Positions 1 to 13,881 are shown, numbered from the stretch's first letter. The stretch: DNA of 64,000 nt from Prunus persica (GCF_000346465.2 NC_034012.1:9160294-9224293), one strand, 5' to 3'. A program made the numbers and translations. Notes: a model not told the origin generated them from the sequence alone.

Positions 1-1950
1 TTGAATAGGTGTCATCAAGGATCTCTGCTATAAGAGTATAACTGTATAACTCACAACCTTGTGAAGGATAAGCTGTTGTTGTGGAATCATGAACAAATGG
101 ATTTTGCTTTATTATCCATCTTTATATGAAAGATTTAAGACAAAGACCACAATAACTATTTCCACTTAAGACATTTGTAATGTTAATATATTTGGGGTCT
201 AAGAAATTTTTTTGATAATTATTTCCATAAACTTGTAAAAGGATTTGCATTGCACAAAAATATTTAGGCACATTCTACAGATTAAGTGAAGAATGGTAAA
301 TTAAGAAAAATTGAAAAGCAAAAAGACTAGAGTTTGCATAGAAAAAAGGTCATCTAGGACTGGGTGTATTGTACCTATTGCCAATTCCAATGGATCTGTT
401 TCTAATTGTGAAGACTAACCAAATGCAATGCAGAAAAATGCTTTTGAATGGGGCTCACCAATGATTCCGCACTCAGAAGATGCCATTCAAGTGACCCAGC
501 ATGTCGCAAACTTTTTGGTCAGGTTAGCGCTGATGCTTTATCCTTCTGTATCTGTTTCTTTTAGCTCCAAGTGAACCACTATGGTTTTTTAATTGAACTT
601 TGGCTGAAATGTTGAGGAGCACTAAGAAAAACTCTTTGGGAGCGCGAAGATGTTGCAAAGTTAGGCTCAGAGAATCACATTATTCCTTTATTCAACATGC
701 GGATATTATGTCTAACAACATGCGGATATTATGCCTAACAACTTTCAAAGGTGTCATATTTTAGAATAGGGTGATGATTTTCCCACTCCCCTTTTGTCCA
801 CTTACACTCCCTTTTGTTTTTTAGTAGTTTTTACTATAACAAAAAAGGGAGTGTACGTGGACAAAAAAGGAGTGGGAACACACAATTTCTAACCAAGGGA
901 GTGTAAGTGGACAAGAGGAGTGGGAAAATCAGCTCCCTTTAGAATATACCTCTAGAACTTACCCCACAAAGTTTATTCAACCAGAATGATAGCGAAGCCT
1001 AAACTTACTCCAAATTGAATTTGTGGTGCAGTGAGGCAAGAAAGTCATTAAACAGGCCGCCTGTTCGTAAAGTCCTTGACAATCTCATCTACAATTACAG
1101 TCCAACTTTCTGTGGGAAGGCTGGGTAAGCCTGAAGTGCCCTTGAGACTACATTATTATTTTGGATTTGTGCATGAACTTATTAGCTTAATTGTGACATG
1201 CTTTCTGACTGTAGGAACGGATTCGATGAAGTTTACATCTTTACTCAACCGTCACTCGCTCATCTGTAAATCAAACATGTACATGGAAGATTGTTTATGG
1301 AGATTGGGTAAAGACTGTTTGAAATGTAAACATATTGTATTTATAAGACAGTGGTGCTCTTATGAGTCTAAAAATGTCTCTGCTTTTCTATGCCACGCCA
1401 CCAGTGTGTTGTCCGGCGTGTCTGCAAGGCTCTTGCACAGCTTTCATTTAGAATTGGCACCTTTACTTGTGCTATCTTCCCCATTATATTTCAGCTTTGT
1501 AAACATACAATACTTGGAATGAAGAAAATAAGCATCTGTTTAGCGTCATATTATTGGAAGACCTGTTATTATTCTATTCAATGGAGATGAGGCAAGAGCT
1601 AAATTCTTGCCCATAAATGTGAAGGTAAATGTTTTACCTTTGAAGCTTACAAGTTTTGGCTTAACAAAAACGGTAAAATTACATGGGATATTTCTTGACA
1701 CGCACCGTCGATCAAATTTTTTTTTTAAAGTATAAGTAAATTGGAATTTTCATGACCTAAAAATGGAATTTGCATGATTGCATCAATCGAAGCAAAGTAG
1801 GGAAGGGGAAAAAAAAAAAAAAAAAAGGAGAGCAAACCCTGACTATGGCTTCCCAAATAAGCACGTGCCAATCCACAGAGCACGTGCCTATGCGAACTAC
1901 ATAACATAATTTATAGCTTGTAAGTTGTAAGTTGTAAGTTGTAACCACTC
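1..1950. other. Intergenic DNA upstream of POLD3
   Basis: AT-rich DNA with no coding region I can support. It holds one small MITE (769-937, listed separately), a purine run near 1810-1830, and a tandem TAAGTTG-type repeat at about 1919-1942 just ahead of the POLD3 promoter. The longest open frame here (about 1076-1522) has no recognisable domain. Confidence 0.6.
769..937. mobile_element. MITE, Mutator type, 169 bp
   Basis: The two ends are inverted repeats of about 45 bp. The left end reads GGGTGATGATTTTCCCACTC and the reverse complement of the right end reads GGGAGCTGATTTTCCCACTC, and the similarity continues into a shared GTCCACTTACACTCCCTT. The 9-bp sequence TTTAGAATA occurs directly before (760-768) and after (938-946) the element, as expected for a Mutator-type target-site duplication. 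A third copy of the arm lies inside at about 839-878, in the orientation of the right arm, so the RNA or single strand could fold in two ways. Confidence 0.7.
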
Positions 1951-1958
1951 AGAGAATG

Positions 1959-1966
1959 GCGGGAAA
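1959..1966 (-). promoter_or_regulatory. E2F-type site in the POLD3 promoter
   Basis: The plus strand reads GCGGGAAA, so the minus strand reads TTTCCCGC, which matches the plant E2F consensus for S-phase genes. It lies about 110 bp before the POLD3 start codon. The sequence match is direct; binding is inferred from the role of the gene. Confidence 0.55.
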
Positions 1967-2073
1967 AAGAGGTGAGCTTTGGGAGGGAAAATCATTGAAG
2001 ATCTATTTTTCACGGGCTCTTATTGTTATTCGTAGAGAAAATTAACGACCCAAGTTTTTCCTTTTTTGAAAAA

Positions 2074-5000
2074 ATGGCCCAAATCGAAACCCTAGGAATC
2101 ATCCAAGACATCGAAACCCTCGTCTCCGATCAACTTCAAGTGGTAACAATCCACCCTTTCTCAATCTCTCGTTTTTCTTCTTGTATTTCACAATTTTGTA
2201 ACTATTATCTTAATTCACTGTGATATTGATACGGCCCATCGTTTTTGCAATATGAATTTCGCTTCGAGTTTCTTTTATTTAGAATTTTTTGCCGCTGAAT
2301 ACTCTGTTATTATGGAGCTCTGACAAGGGTTTTGCTGAATTTCGCTTTGTTTCAACTAGTTTACTGTTATCTTGCGATATAGTGCCTATATTGATGTCTG
2401 CTGCTATACGAATCTTGTACTGGCATCAGCAAGCTGAAAAAGTTTACTTTTTAAAGTAATTTTTTTTAAGGATATGATAATGGGTTGTTGCAGAAATGAA
2501 ATAAGCTAGGAAACCCTCTCATTTTGATTTGGAGATTGAAATGTGACTTGCATGTTTAGTTGAATATAGATAATCCTGAAGTTTGTTAAAGATGAACAAA
2601 GAAAATTTTCACTAGAACTTGAGTTGAGATTTGAGGAACCTCATAGGAATTCATAATATTGTCTAAAGAAAGCTACTTTCAATGCTGATGGGCAGGTTTC
2701 CTACAAATGGCTGAGTCGGAATTACTTGGTGTCTTCCAATGCTGCGAAGAGGTAGGGAACTGTCTTAAAAGCTTCTGGCTTGCTTTTTTTTTTTTTTTTT
2801 TTTTTGGTTTACATGTGATTGACAGTTTGTATATATAGGTTACTCCATGAGTTTGTTGAAAAACATGGAAATGGGTTGGAAGTGGTATATGTTTTGGCTG
2901 GCTGGTTGAAGAGCAATCCTTCGAGCTACCATATAAGGCTTGTTTCTGGGCCTAAACTTGCAGGTAACATTTAATTATAGAATAGTGTGCACATATACTT
3001 ATGCTGATATCACTGGCGTTCATCCTGGTTTTATTCAATGCAACATGGGAGAGAGAGAGAGAGAGAGAAAGAGAGATTTCCAATAGGATGTTTTGTACTT
3101 TTTCCGCAAACCTTATAACTAGTACACACATAGGATTATATACACAGCATATGGTTCCGCAGCATAGAATTATATAACTAGTACACACATAGTACTTGAG
3201 TTATGGTTCCGCAGTTTGGAATAGATGCTATTATATCTTTTGAACTTATTCATACTTTCATGAGCAATATACCAACATTGGTTTCACTTTTTAAAAAATA
3301 TATGTAATTGTTGAATCTAATATAACTGTTCCGTCTGTGTATCATCATCTTTTTAATAAGACTTGGTCCGTCTTGTTATTAAACATCAGGTAAGTGAAAA
3401 TATTATGGAACTCATGTCTCTCAGCTTTTATGCAGAAGCAAAAGAAGAATTTGAAGGCAACTGTTCAGTCGAGGTTTATAGTGTGCAAGCTTGCATCCCA
3501 AAGGATCCAGCTGCATTGTGGAATGCTGAATTTGTACAAGCAGAGGAGCTCTTCAAGCAGGCTCCATCGGTTGAAAATTGCTTGAGGGATAACAGGTATA
3601 TTTCATTTCATTGTACATCTGTATATAAAATGTATGCTTTTTCTTTAAAATTTAGGAAGTTCCGGTGCTGAGTCTGGTGAATCTGAACAGATTTTTTTAT
3701 TTATTCTTCGGCTCAGTGATGATTACTTGATAGTTTGACCGTTTATTCATTGGAACCCTTTATAGAAAGCACAGAAAGATGAAGAAAAGTGAATGAAAAA
3801 GATCTATCACTCTGAGTTTTTAATTTTATTTGACTTATTTTCTGCTTATTAACAGTATTTCATTTTAGTTATCATAAAGAAAAGGCTCAGATTAGTAGTT
3901 CAAAATGATCTATCACTATATGCTCTTAGATTCAGACCCAAAAAAAAAAAATTGCTCTTAGATTTTTAAAGATGAAATTGTTCATCTCAAGGTTAAAGAA
4001 CTTAATCAAATTTTGTTCTTTTTGTCTCTGATTGGAAATTAAAAAACCTCATTCTTTGTTTTGCATCAGATATTCCTAAAATTCTGAAAATTCTAGGAGA
4101 GGACATTTGGCTTTTATACTTTGCAAAATACTAGAGTTTATGTTTTCAGCACTCATGCATGGTAGTGTACTCAGCTGAGAGGGAATTGTTCCATTCATAT
4201 TTTTGTTTTCTTTGCTAGAATTTAATGTATTATTTTCACAGGACTTTAATCTATTTGAGAGATATAAGACATATTTATACAACTACATATGTGATATTTG
4301 GCTTCCTTGATTTTCGATGCTCCTCTTCTTCAGGTTTTGTGGGATTTCCAATTCCTTTGTTAAGCGTAATATGGAGGGAATGCCATTGAGCATTGAAGCT
4401 CCACAACTTAAAACCAAAGCAGTTGTAGGGCCATCTGAAAGCAATTTAACTCATCAAAATATTGCATTTCCAAAACATGTCCAGAATAAAGGACAACAAT
4501 CTAGCCCAAAAGTTGGTTTACAGGCTCCCAATGTGGTAAAAGATGTCAAAAGTGAAAGCAATGGAACAGGAGCTTTTGATCAGGCTAACAAACCACCAGC
4601 AGTCAAAGATAAAGTTCCTCCTGTGCCTGCTAACAAAAAGAAAGTCCAAAATGATAAAAGCTCTTCTGCTTCTGGAGGTTCATTGGCAAATTTGTGGGGT
4701 CGTGCATCTGTCAAGCCAAAGTCAAATACTCTGTCAGAAAATAATAATTCTATTCTTAATCATACTGGTTGGTTTCATTTTGCTTTATCTTTTTACCTCT
4801 TGCCATGATGGATAAGTTGGGAATTTAAAATTCTCTGAGAAACATTTTAGATGCAATACGGGTGGTTTTGTTTTGCTAAAAAATTGTATTGCTGGCTGAA
4901 ATGTATCTTTGTGTCCTTCCTCCCACTTCAGGAGCTAGTGCAGACGCTCAAGTTTGTGCCCAAGAAGCAGTAGCCAGTGTCAGCAGCGACGATGATGGTC

Positions 5001-6740
5001 ACGAAGTCAATTTCAAGAGAGCTTCCAACGGGGAAGGCACTAGAAAAAGGAGGGTTGTCTTTGATTTCTCAGATGATGACGAAGATGAAGATGCAGTTAA
5101 TTTAGCATCACCAGATAATCAAAAAGAGCAATCATGCCAAGATCTGAAAGAAAGTAGCAAAGTTTTCGTTCCAGAGGGAACCAGTTTGAACTTTGACGAG
5201 CAGGTAGAAGATAAACCCAAGGTAGAAGATAAGCCCAAGGTAGAAGATAAACCCATGGTTAAGGAAGAGGTTTCTGTTGATCGAAAATCTAACCAATCTT
5301 TCAGAGAAGATTCTTCAGTTTCAGGCATCAGCAAAGGGAGAAATGCTGGGATTATCCTGAAAGAGAAGACACATAGCTGTATTCCCGAAAAAGATCTTAA
5401 CAAAAAGGATAAACTGAACACCGCTGCTTCAAGTTCACCTAAAAGAAGAAAAGTTTTGAAGACAGTGATTGATGAACGTGGAAGAGAAGGTACGCTTTGG
5501 TTTAGATGCCTCGATTTTCAAAGAGTCCCATTTGCAGTATGTTACTTGGCAAGTTAGCATGGCTGTTTCTGCTGTAAAATTTAACCTTTGCTCTTATTCA
5601 ACCAAATATAGTAAATTACGATGGACTTCATAGTAACTGTTTATAAGTAAGTTTTTCTTTTGCAACTTATTGTAACTGTTTAATATTAGTTTCCTTTTAG
5701 GTTATATATAGTTGAAATCAATCAAAAATAAATATTTTCTCACTGTGTGAGGTAATCTTCTCCTGTATCACTTTGAACAAGACATATATGTCTATTTTTT
5801 ATCTATTACTAATTTACTTTTAATCTAATTTATACAGTGACTGAGGTAATCTGGGAGGGTGAGGAGACAGAAGCAAAGAAAGCCGACACTAGTATAACGA
5901 AGAAAGTTGATAATACAGTTGCCAGTGCTGTTAACAGGTTAGTTTAATTCGTTACAATTACTATTACTATTATTATATTTTTTATTCGTGGTATTATTAT
6001 TTCCGTTTTATCCATGTTACTTGTGTTATTGATAAGGACCAGTCTGCTTAACTTGCAAGTTTCCATTTTACTTGTCTAGGATGCTTGTAAAGGAACAACA
6101 TCTTCTTTGTTTTTCACGCTCTATTCTTTTTCACATCATGTGAATTCTTGATCAGTGGGATTACAAACATACCAAAAAAGTTCACATCTTATTCAACTGT
6201 GCTGATTCCAACTCCCTGTAAATTTGTGGGTTGAAACAATGTGGCAAATGTCATTGCCTTGTGTTAGAGACGGGTAATTGTATCTGATGTTGCAACCAGG
6301 TAGTGCAGGCTTGAACAGCTAGAATATTGAATAATCATGTTCTGGATATACTGCATCAAATAGTGAGATGTTAGAAAAACATGTAGATCCGATGCTGTAT
6401 ATCTCAATTGTTTTGAATTCTGATCATCACAGTTGGCCTTGTATACTTGTACTAGTAATCGAGGCATTCATGTGGTTTCTTTTACTTCCTAGCTTGGATA
6501 AGTCAGTCTTGTTATGCTTCATTTGTGCCAAAATATTTCATTTCATTGACTTTTTTTTGCTGAAGTTTTAGCTTGTGCCTGGTGCCTGAACTCTAATGTT
6601 GGATTTGTTAATCCAGGCCTCCTGCAGCTAAGAAGTCAGTGGTAAACACTGCTCCAACAAATGGTAAAGCAGGAAGCAAAAAGGGTGGAAACAAGGACCC
6701 TAAGCAAGGCAATATTCTTTCGTTCTTCAAGAAGGTCTAA
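2074..6740 (+). CDS. POLD3: DNA polymerase delta subunit 3
   Basis: Accessory subunit of the replicative DNA polymerase delta; it links the polymerase core to the sliding clamp PCNA in the nucleus. Eight exons join in frame with GT-AG borders: 2074-2142, 2696-2751, 2839-2963, 3436-3595, 4334-4767, 4932-5489, 5838-5937 and 6617-6740, giving 541 residues. Exons 1-4 encode the conserved N-terminal domain (LQVVSYKWLSRN, LLHEFVEKH, AGWLKSNPSSYHIRLV). The middle is long, polar and probably disordered, with acidic clusters (FDFSDDDEDED), three VEDKPK-type repeats and a basic SPKRRKVLKT stretch. The protein ends in a canonical PCNA-interacting box, QGNILSFFKKV (Gln531, Ile534, Phe537, Phe538). The start is the Met of MAQIETLGI; an in-frame Met lies 17 codons upstream, but the family begins with MAQ. 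No lesion was seen. An E2F-type site lies upstream. Confidence 0.93.
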
Positions 6741-8476
6741 GCCCTTTTTCAAACCCCAAGGATCCCTGCAGCAGTGTTTGATTATAACGGTTCTTACATC
6801 TTGTTATATTTTCAAAGATGACAGAGAGAAGAGTGTTTGCTTTTCTTCTCTGCTGCTAATCGAGGGCTCGAATGTGTATATTCTCTTCTTTCGGATTTAT
6901 ACTCTTAATTTCAGCATTAAACCGTCATGGTTTATTTTTGTACTAGCAGAGTGCACACATGGGGCCATTTGGATAGTCTGATTACTTCAAATTTAAATGT
7001 GCCTGTGTTCATATTCTACCTTGGATCATGAATGCAGGTAGGGATGGCATATTCCACATTGTGGTTCACCGGCCATTCAAGTTTACCATCGACATAAATG
7101 AAAATTTTATTTATTAAGAATTTGACCACCATTTGAAAGATTTGTTGCAGTGAAGCATTTAACTTCATCACATTGAATAAACTGTTTCGACTCCAACTGA
7201 AGGGATTTTTTTTTTTTTTTTTTTCTTTGGGCAGCTAGACTCCAACAGAAGCTAGAACAAATAGTATTTGCCTCGTTTCTTTATGACCAAAACCCAAAAT
7301 TGGGATTTTCTGCGTACCTTAACTACAAGCAGGGATTCTTTGACACAGTCACGTAACTCATCTAGCCACACACAAAAAAGGGGATCTTTGCATTGAGTGG
7401 GACCAGTGTGCTCCCTCTTATTTGTGTGTGTGAATAGATGAGTGATATGATCCACCCCTCGAATTCAAGAATTTATCTTGAAGTTAGAAAGGTGTGTCGT
7501 CCAGCCTACTAGGGTGGCCACCTTTTAAGTTTTTTTTTTTTTTTTTTTTTGGCCACCTTTTTAAGTTAGCCTTGGCTTTTCAATGTTTTCGGTTTCAAAA
7601 TTTCTTTACATGATGTCAAAGGACATACTTTTCTTGTCCCAATAGCTCTAATAACGGCTAGTTTTGGGGATAAAAGTAATGATGACTTAGCCAAATATGT
7701 AGAATTGGACTGACAACGTGGCCGAGTATTTTGCAGGTTCATTGGTCTACAGGCTTTGTTATTTGTAACAATTTGGGCAATGTTGTTATAATTTTTTTTT
7801 AAATAAAAAATAAAAAAAGATTTTGAGCAGAGTTAATACTGAAGCATCAACAACAAAGTTACAGAAGTGTAAATAGACGGGTGCACTCAAGTAACATCAT
7901 GATTATCTGTTTTTTGGGCTTAATTATATTTTGGTCATTATTAGGTACTTATAAAAGTAGCAATGATCTCTACTCATGGGGTTCACTCACACTATTCATT
8001 GAATTGAATTCATGTAAAAGGAACTCATAATGACACAATTTGAAGCAGTAAACAAAAGCAAACTTCGAATACAAAGGATGGCGCTAAAGCCTAATAACCT
8101 TTGGCTTATGACAGCGTAGAGCTCCAACAAGAGTCCATAGAGTCTTAACTACTTACAGAAAATGAAATTTTGAATATCACAAAATACGTTTATCTGCATC
8201 TTGTTGGTTCCAAAGATTTGGTACAACCTGGGGGTTTTCTTTCGGGGGGAGGGGGGGAGAGAGAGAGGGAGGGAGAAGGAACAAGTGAGATAAAATAAGT
8301 CCAAGCATTCCTGTCCAACTGAAGATTACAGCAAACTAGGAAGAATCCAAGTGAATGCAAATGGAAAAGCATAAAAAGTGACCAACTCTATTAAAGATAT
8401 GGAAGAGAATGAGAGAAAAATATACATGATTTACATTCAATCTTGTGAACAAAGTTTGTCATATCCTCTCCTTGAG
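6741..8476. other. POLD3 3' flank and intergenic DNA
   Basis: The first few hundred bases are likely the POLD3 3' UTR. After that I see only T-rich runs (about 7207-7224, 7530-7551), a short purine-rich tract near 8245-8280 and the 3' flank of the minus-strand UBTD-like gene. No gene is supported. Confidence 0.5.
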
Positions 8477-11400
8477 TCAACTCTCTCGAATCAAGTTGGT
8501 TGGCTCACTCAAAACATACTTGGGTAGTTCATATTTTGCACCTGCGAGAAGTCATGTAAGGGGGCAAGCCAAGAGGATTTGAAAATAAAGAGAACTTATG
8601 AAGGTAAATTTGATAATTTAGCACCACTGAATCCTAACAACCTTGAAAAAGATACAGTTTTGGTAATTTTTAAAAATAAAAAATAAAACCTGCATAGATA
8701 GGAGTGTTTTCGAGGCAGCAAATAGTTGTGAAGACAAATGCAAATTGGATAAGTACCTCTTTCATCATAGCAAATTGTCAAATCAGCACTTTGAACAATG
8801 ACCCCAGCACTGTCCACAATCGCTTGTGCAAGGCTTAGATCTGCTTCAGCAGCAGCTCGAAGTGCATCCCAAATCTCTAAAGTCCAGTATAAGTGAAATT
8901 TATGGTTCAGATATAACATGTGTGAATAATGTGACTTCAAAAAGAGGGGGAAAAAAAACCGCAGTTGCAATGGAAAGTCAAATAAGAACTTGATCACGAT
9001 AATCACTTTTCTTTTGAAAAAATCCTTTTTAATTTTTCTATCAGAAGCATGAGCCTACAACACCACTTCCTATTACAAAAACAAACACATCAAAATATAG
9101 GGAAAAAAATATTGAGAAGACTTGTGTGAACCATCGCTGGGTGGCATCATGGCATGTGATCATTGGTAATATTTGCAACATTCTGATATTACATTGGTAA
9201 TATCAGAAGGTCAGAGGTGCCCACTAGTGAAGAACTTATTCAACTAAATACAAATCCCACCCTTAGATATTTGGACAAGACGCTAATCCTTTTTTCATCT
9301 GGGTAAGATGAAGCACAATCCTTTTCAACCATAGTACCCCATATAGGTTGTATTTTATTTAATAATAAGCCATCATGTCCTTCCCATGACAACCCACACT
9401 CTTTTAACCTTCCCATGACGTTGTAGTTTGTTCAATGTCAGAATCCATATTGATGCAGCCATTAGCTACCATTGCATTCGCATGATGTGATCATCTCCAA
9501 TATTGGTTCCCCCTTATTCCTACCCTGGTTTGCATTCATTTAACAGTTTATCCTCACTCGTCTTGACCTTATACACTAACAAACCCTCATTTAAGCTACA
9601 AGACCTTCTACAGAAAAGTTCCTGGGTTACTCAGTATACCTTACACTAAAATTACCCCCCAAAACAAACACCTTCTATCCAATTAAGACATTTCTTAGGC
9701 AAATGCTAGTTCTGAATAAAACAGATAGAGCCGTCATAGGATACCCAAACTGAACTAGAAGTTTAATCTTTAGAATGGTGAGAGAAACTCCAAACTGTCA
9801 TAAGAACAACACTTTAAAGGGATAAACTCCACCCACCCCTCTTTCAAACTGAAAAGGGAAACACAACCAGCACAAGACCAAAGCCTGCTTAGTTATACAG
9901 ATAATAATACAAACATGCTTGGAGCGCTGCTCCAGAACACACAACAGTATATGAAAATCAGATTCCCCTATACTATTAAGAATGCTCAGGGTCAATACCA
10001 AGATTCGGGTATCTTTACTATTCATTTCTATACAGAACTCATGAATTATTCAGGATGATCATAAACTTACCAAAATTTTATAGTTTAAAATCTCGTACTC
10101 AAGTTCTCTAGAACATTTATGCACCTTAATGGTCATTCAATCTCAAATGAGTGCATATAATGGTTGAATTGATACATCAACAGACAATTATAATAAAAAC
10201 TAAGAGTTCTACAATTTATTTTGTGGATTGAACTCAAACAACTGAAAGGAAACCCGTCTCAAACCAACTGTTGAATATCTAAAGGTGACTAGAAAAGCAA
10301 TAAAGTATAGTTTTCATCCTGTTTTCTCAAGTCAATGTTCACATGATAAGAGCTTCTATTACCCTTCTTACTGTGTGTGTATACAATCAAGCTCACTAAT
10401 CATTACTGATAGGTTTAAGAAAATGGCTGTCCTGATGAATTAAATATGGCGGATTATGATGAAAGATATAATTCTAAATTGCAAAGATTTCCAGATATCT
10501 TCCCTGGTTTTCCATATATGAACACATTCTATTGTTCCTTTGTTTAGTTGCCACCCCTTGGTTTTCTTATGATTTTCACAAATGTGAAAGATCTGTTTGT
10601 GTTATAGAAAAATATTATCTCAGTAGGAACAAAATGTAAAAAATAAAAAACACTGACTAAGTAATTTCATACCAGGTAAGCTAACCTTAGGTAGAGCCCA
10701 AAATTCAATCCAAAGAAAACAAAAAGAACCCCAAAGATTTTCTGTAATTATTCATTGTCATTATACATACATTCAGAGGAAATATTACCTTTCCTGCCTC
10801 CATAGTGAGGAGCAGTGTCCCAAAACTCTTCACGCAACTGCAAGAGCTGAGACTTTGTTAATGGCTGAGGATGCTTCCAAGGTTTTGGCTTCCGAACCTT
10901 TTTCAAAGCCCCTGTTTGATATACAAGTTCTAATTATTGCCTCTGAAATTACGAGTGCTTTTAAATTCCAACAATCAACCACTTTTTCAGCGCATTGAAA
11001 ATGATCCAAATATAATCAAGGATTTATTAATAGAAAGAACAACAAAACAGTGACAACTTTATTCCATCAACTGAAGCCCCCAACAGATGAGCCTACTTCT
11101 TTCCTTTCCCTTATTTTCTTCTGTGAACTAAAAAGAAATACTTAAGCAGTACAACCACAAATCCCCATCCAATAATAACCTGAAGTAGTTCAATAAACTA
11201 GTCTAGAAAAGGAAAACTCATGATTTTTTCTGGATTATGTATGCCTTCCAACTATGACATTCATAAGTTCAATAAGACCTAAATTCTCTTTCCAGTAGTA
11301 CTTCACAATATAACAGATGGCATAATAAACTAAAATTTTATCTAACGCATATCATTGCACAACTTTCAGCTTGCGATCTATAAAAAAGCGCAGATCACAC

Positions 11401-12212
11401 ATACATTCAGGCACACGCAGACATGGGCATGAACACAAGGGTAAGAGAGAAGAGGAAGATACATACAAGACTTTCTGAATTTGGGGCTAAACTAATAAAA
11501 CCACCTAATGTTTTTCATTTATGATCACATAAACGTCCAACATACAGGCTGGAAACTAATGTCAACACGCACACATCGATGTTAAGATCAGAAAGATAAT
11601 AACAGTAACAAAATTGTCTGAATCAAAGAATGCCCAATACCATCTTCAGCATAAATTCTAAGTCTGGCTTTTCAATGCACAGCTTGATAGTTGAAAGCAC
11701 ATTTAAAGGCCTACATCGATCTCTATAACCGCAAATTTCAGGTGTTTGATTCTTCAGCTAAACGGAATGCCAGTGCTTAATCCTCTTTCTAACTCTATCT
11801 ACCAAAATGCAATGAAGGTTCCCTGTTCTTTTTCTCAAAAGAATTCCACTGCTTCATCCTTTTGAGCATTGTCAAACAACAAAGCATATGAATCTTGCAA
11901 ACCATATTAGAAACTGATTGTTGAAGTTAAAATAACAATAATTCATAAACCCCAATTGCATGAACAAAATTTCAGGGAAAACAAAGAATTCAACAGCTTG
12001 ACTCAGCTCAGCTCAGCTAAGCTCAACCTTTCTCTGTAAATCATATCAGTATTTTACAATCACTTCAAAGATTTCAACTTTCGTTTCCTGCGTTTTCCAA
12101 GCAGCCAAACGGAAGCCAAAGCATCAAACCCAAAAGAAAAACGAACTGAGGCAAAGAATGATAAAGTGACCTCACCGTCTCCTTTGGTCTGTGACGATCC
12201 AGCACAACCCAT
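8477..12212 (-). CDS. UBTD-like (DC-UbP N-terminal domain) small protein
   Basis: Four exons on the minus strand, 12212-12176, 10911-10789, 8876-8757 and 8541-8477, splice in frame to 114 residues. The product matches the N-terminal domain of ubiquitin domain-containing proteins 1 and 2 (KPWKHPQPLTKSQLLQLREE, FWDTAPHYGGRKEIWDALRA, DSAGVIVQSADLTICYDERG). Animal UBTD proteins add a C-terminal ubiquitin-like domain and act as scaffolds around E2/E3 ubiquitin enzymes; this plant form stops after the first domain, as is usual for plant members. The N terminus MGCAGSSQ has Gly2, Cys3 and Ser6, a pattern for N-myristoylation with possible palmitoylation, so membrane attachment is likely (inference). 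The first intron is about 1.3 kb and the second about 1.9 kb, long for so small a gene. No lesion was seen. Confidence 0.87.
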
Positions 12213-13881
12213 TCTACAGAGAGAGATAAACGAAAACGAGAGAAATTGAGAGCTCCGAAAGAAGCAGAAGAAGAAGCAAGCAAGCAGCTTTGAGCTTCGA
12301 GCTTCAGCTTCGTGAAGACGCAAAGTCAAAAGTGGATAGACCCGACCCGACCTGACTTCCGGCCAGAGAACCTGCGGTTTTTCCGGTGACAGATCGAGAG
12401 TTGTAATAGTAAAAGTCGGACGCTTTATTAGATTTTTTTTAGATTTTTTTTTATGTATTTATGATTTAATTAATCATTGCTCAATTATATACGAATGACA
12501 GGAAACATCTTCTACTTTTTCTTTATTTTACTTTTTTAAATATTTTAATATTTTTCTACAAATAGAGTGTTAGTTGGATTGGTCTCAATTTTTGGTGTAG
12601 TGTGGATTCAGAGAAATACTTTCATGAAATACAAGTATCACTATTTTGATATCTCATGCCAATAACATTATGACACGAGTGATAACACTTTCATTTTGCG
12701 TAGTATTATTGATCGGTGATGGTAAAATAGTGTTATTTTCATTGCATACCCATTTGTTTTATGAAAAAAGTTGGTCACTCCAAAAGACTAGGCAATGCAA
12801 GTCTACAAACCTTTTTTTATTTTTTTACATTTACTATTATATTTTATAGAAAATAAGTGAGAGAGTAGAGATAATATTTTATTATAAAAAGCAAGTAGAG
12901 CTCGGTATACCTCTTCATTTTGAAGTATGCAATATTACCTTATTGGAGAGAGTATGTATACTTTGCCTACCCATTTGTCTCTTCTCTTAAAACATGAAAA
13001 TACTGATATAACAAGACAAATGAAATTTACCTAGTTTTTGGCATCTTCCTCGTAGAGATGCTCTGTATAAAAAAAATTTCAATTAGTAATTATTATCGAC
13101 CCAATGAATTCTCATGTATTTATCTTTCTGCTTATTTCATCTCTCACTTTGTCAATCGTGTTCACAAACTTTTTTCATTTAGTATTTATATTAGGTGAGT
13201 CCCAAAAATAAATATATTATATATGTGGTATACATATTAATAGTTATATGCGCTATTTTTTAGTTGTGTATTGGTAAACTATAATGAAGCATGTGAATGT
13301 AATGTATTGTGCATGTATTTCTGGTGACATTCAACATTTTATTTTCATTTTTAAGAGGGAGGCATCACAGTCTATTTAGACGAAATATTCAAAGAAACTA
13401 ATGATGAGTTCGGCCGGAAGTATTTTGTACGATAATTCAATATTTAAATAAACTTGGCACTATGCCACCATCTAATCTCCCTCTTCTATTTGCTGCTTGA
13501 CTAAACTCTCAATGCTTCTAATCTGTCTATCTATTTATCCATCTTTCTATCTCAATGTGACTTGTGAGGTTGACAGGAATGTTTAGAAACCAAACCAGCG
13601 GGCAGTGGGGACTCTTTGTTGTTCAAGACTTTTCGTTTTCATCTTTAAATCCTTCAACAGTGGCCTTTTGTCATTCTAAAGAGACCTTTATACCTTTCTA
13701 GAGCCAAATCAATCCTTGTAACCTTAATTCTTTCTGTTTTTCTGATCTTGTAAAAGTAATTTTTAGGTCTACCTACATACTCATCCTACTGGTAATTGGT
13801 TCAGTGAGCAATAATTTACTTTGGTTTGGTTGTTTCCTAGTTTCCTTTCAATACAACCCATCTAACATCAGCTTTTTTTAA

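Noticed and set aside
430..525. Exon-like stretch reading WGSPMIPHSEDAIQVTQHVA with a possible GT donor after it
   Set aside because: It could be an exon of a gene off the left edge or a relic, but I do not recognise the protein and found no joining exon, so I do not list it.
1076..1522. 148-codon open frame upstream of POLD3
   Set aside because: No recognisable domain, Cys/Leu/Ser-rich composition as expected from random AT-rich DNA, and no splice partner.
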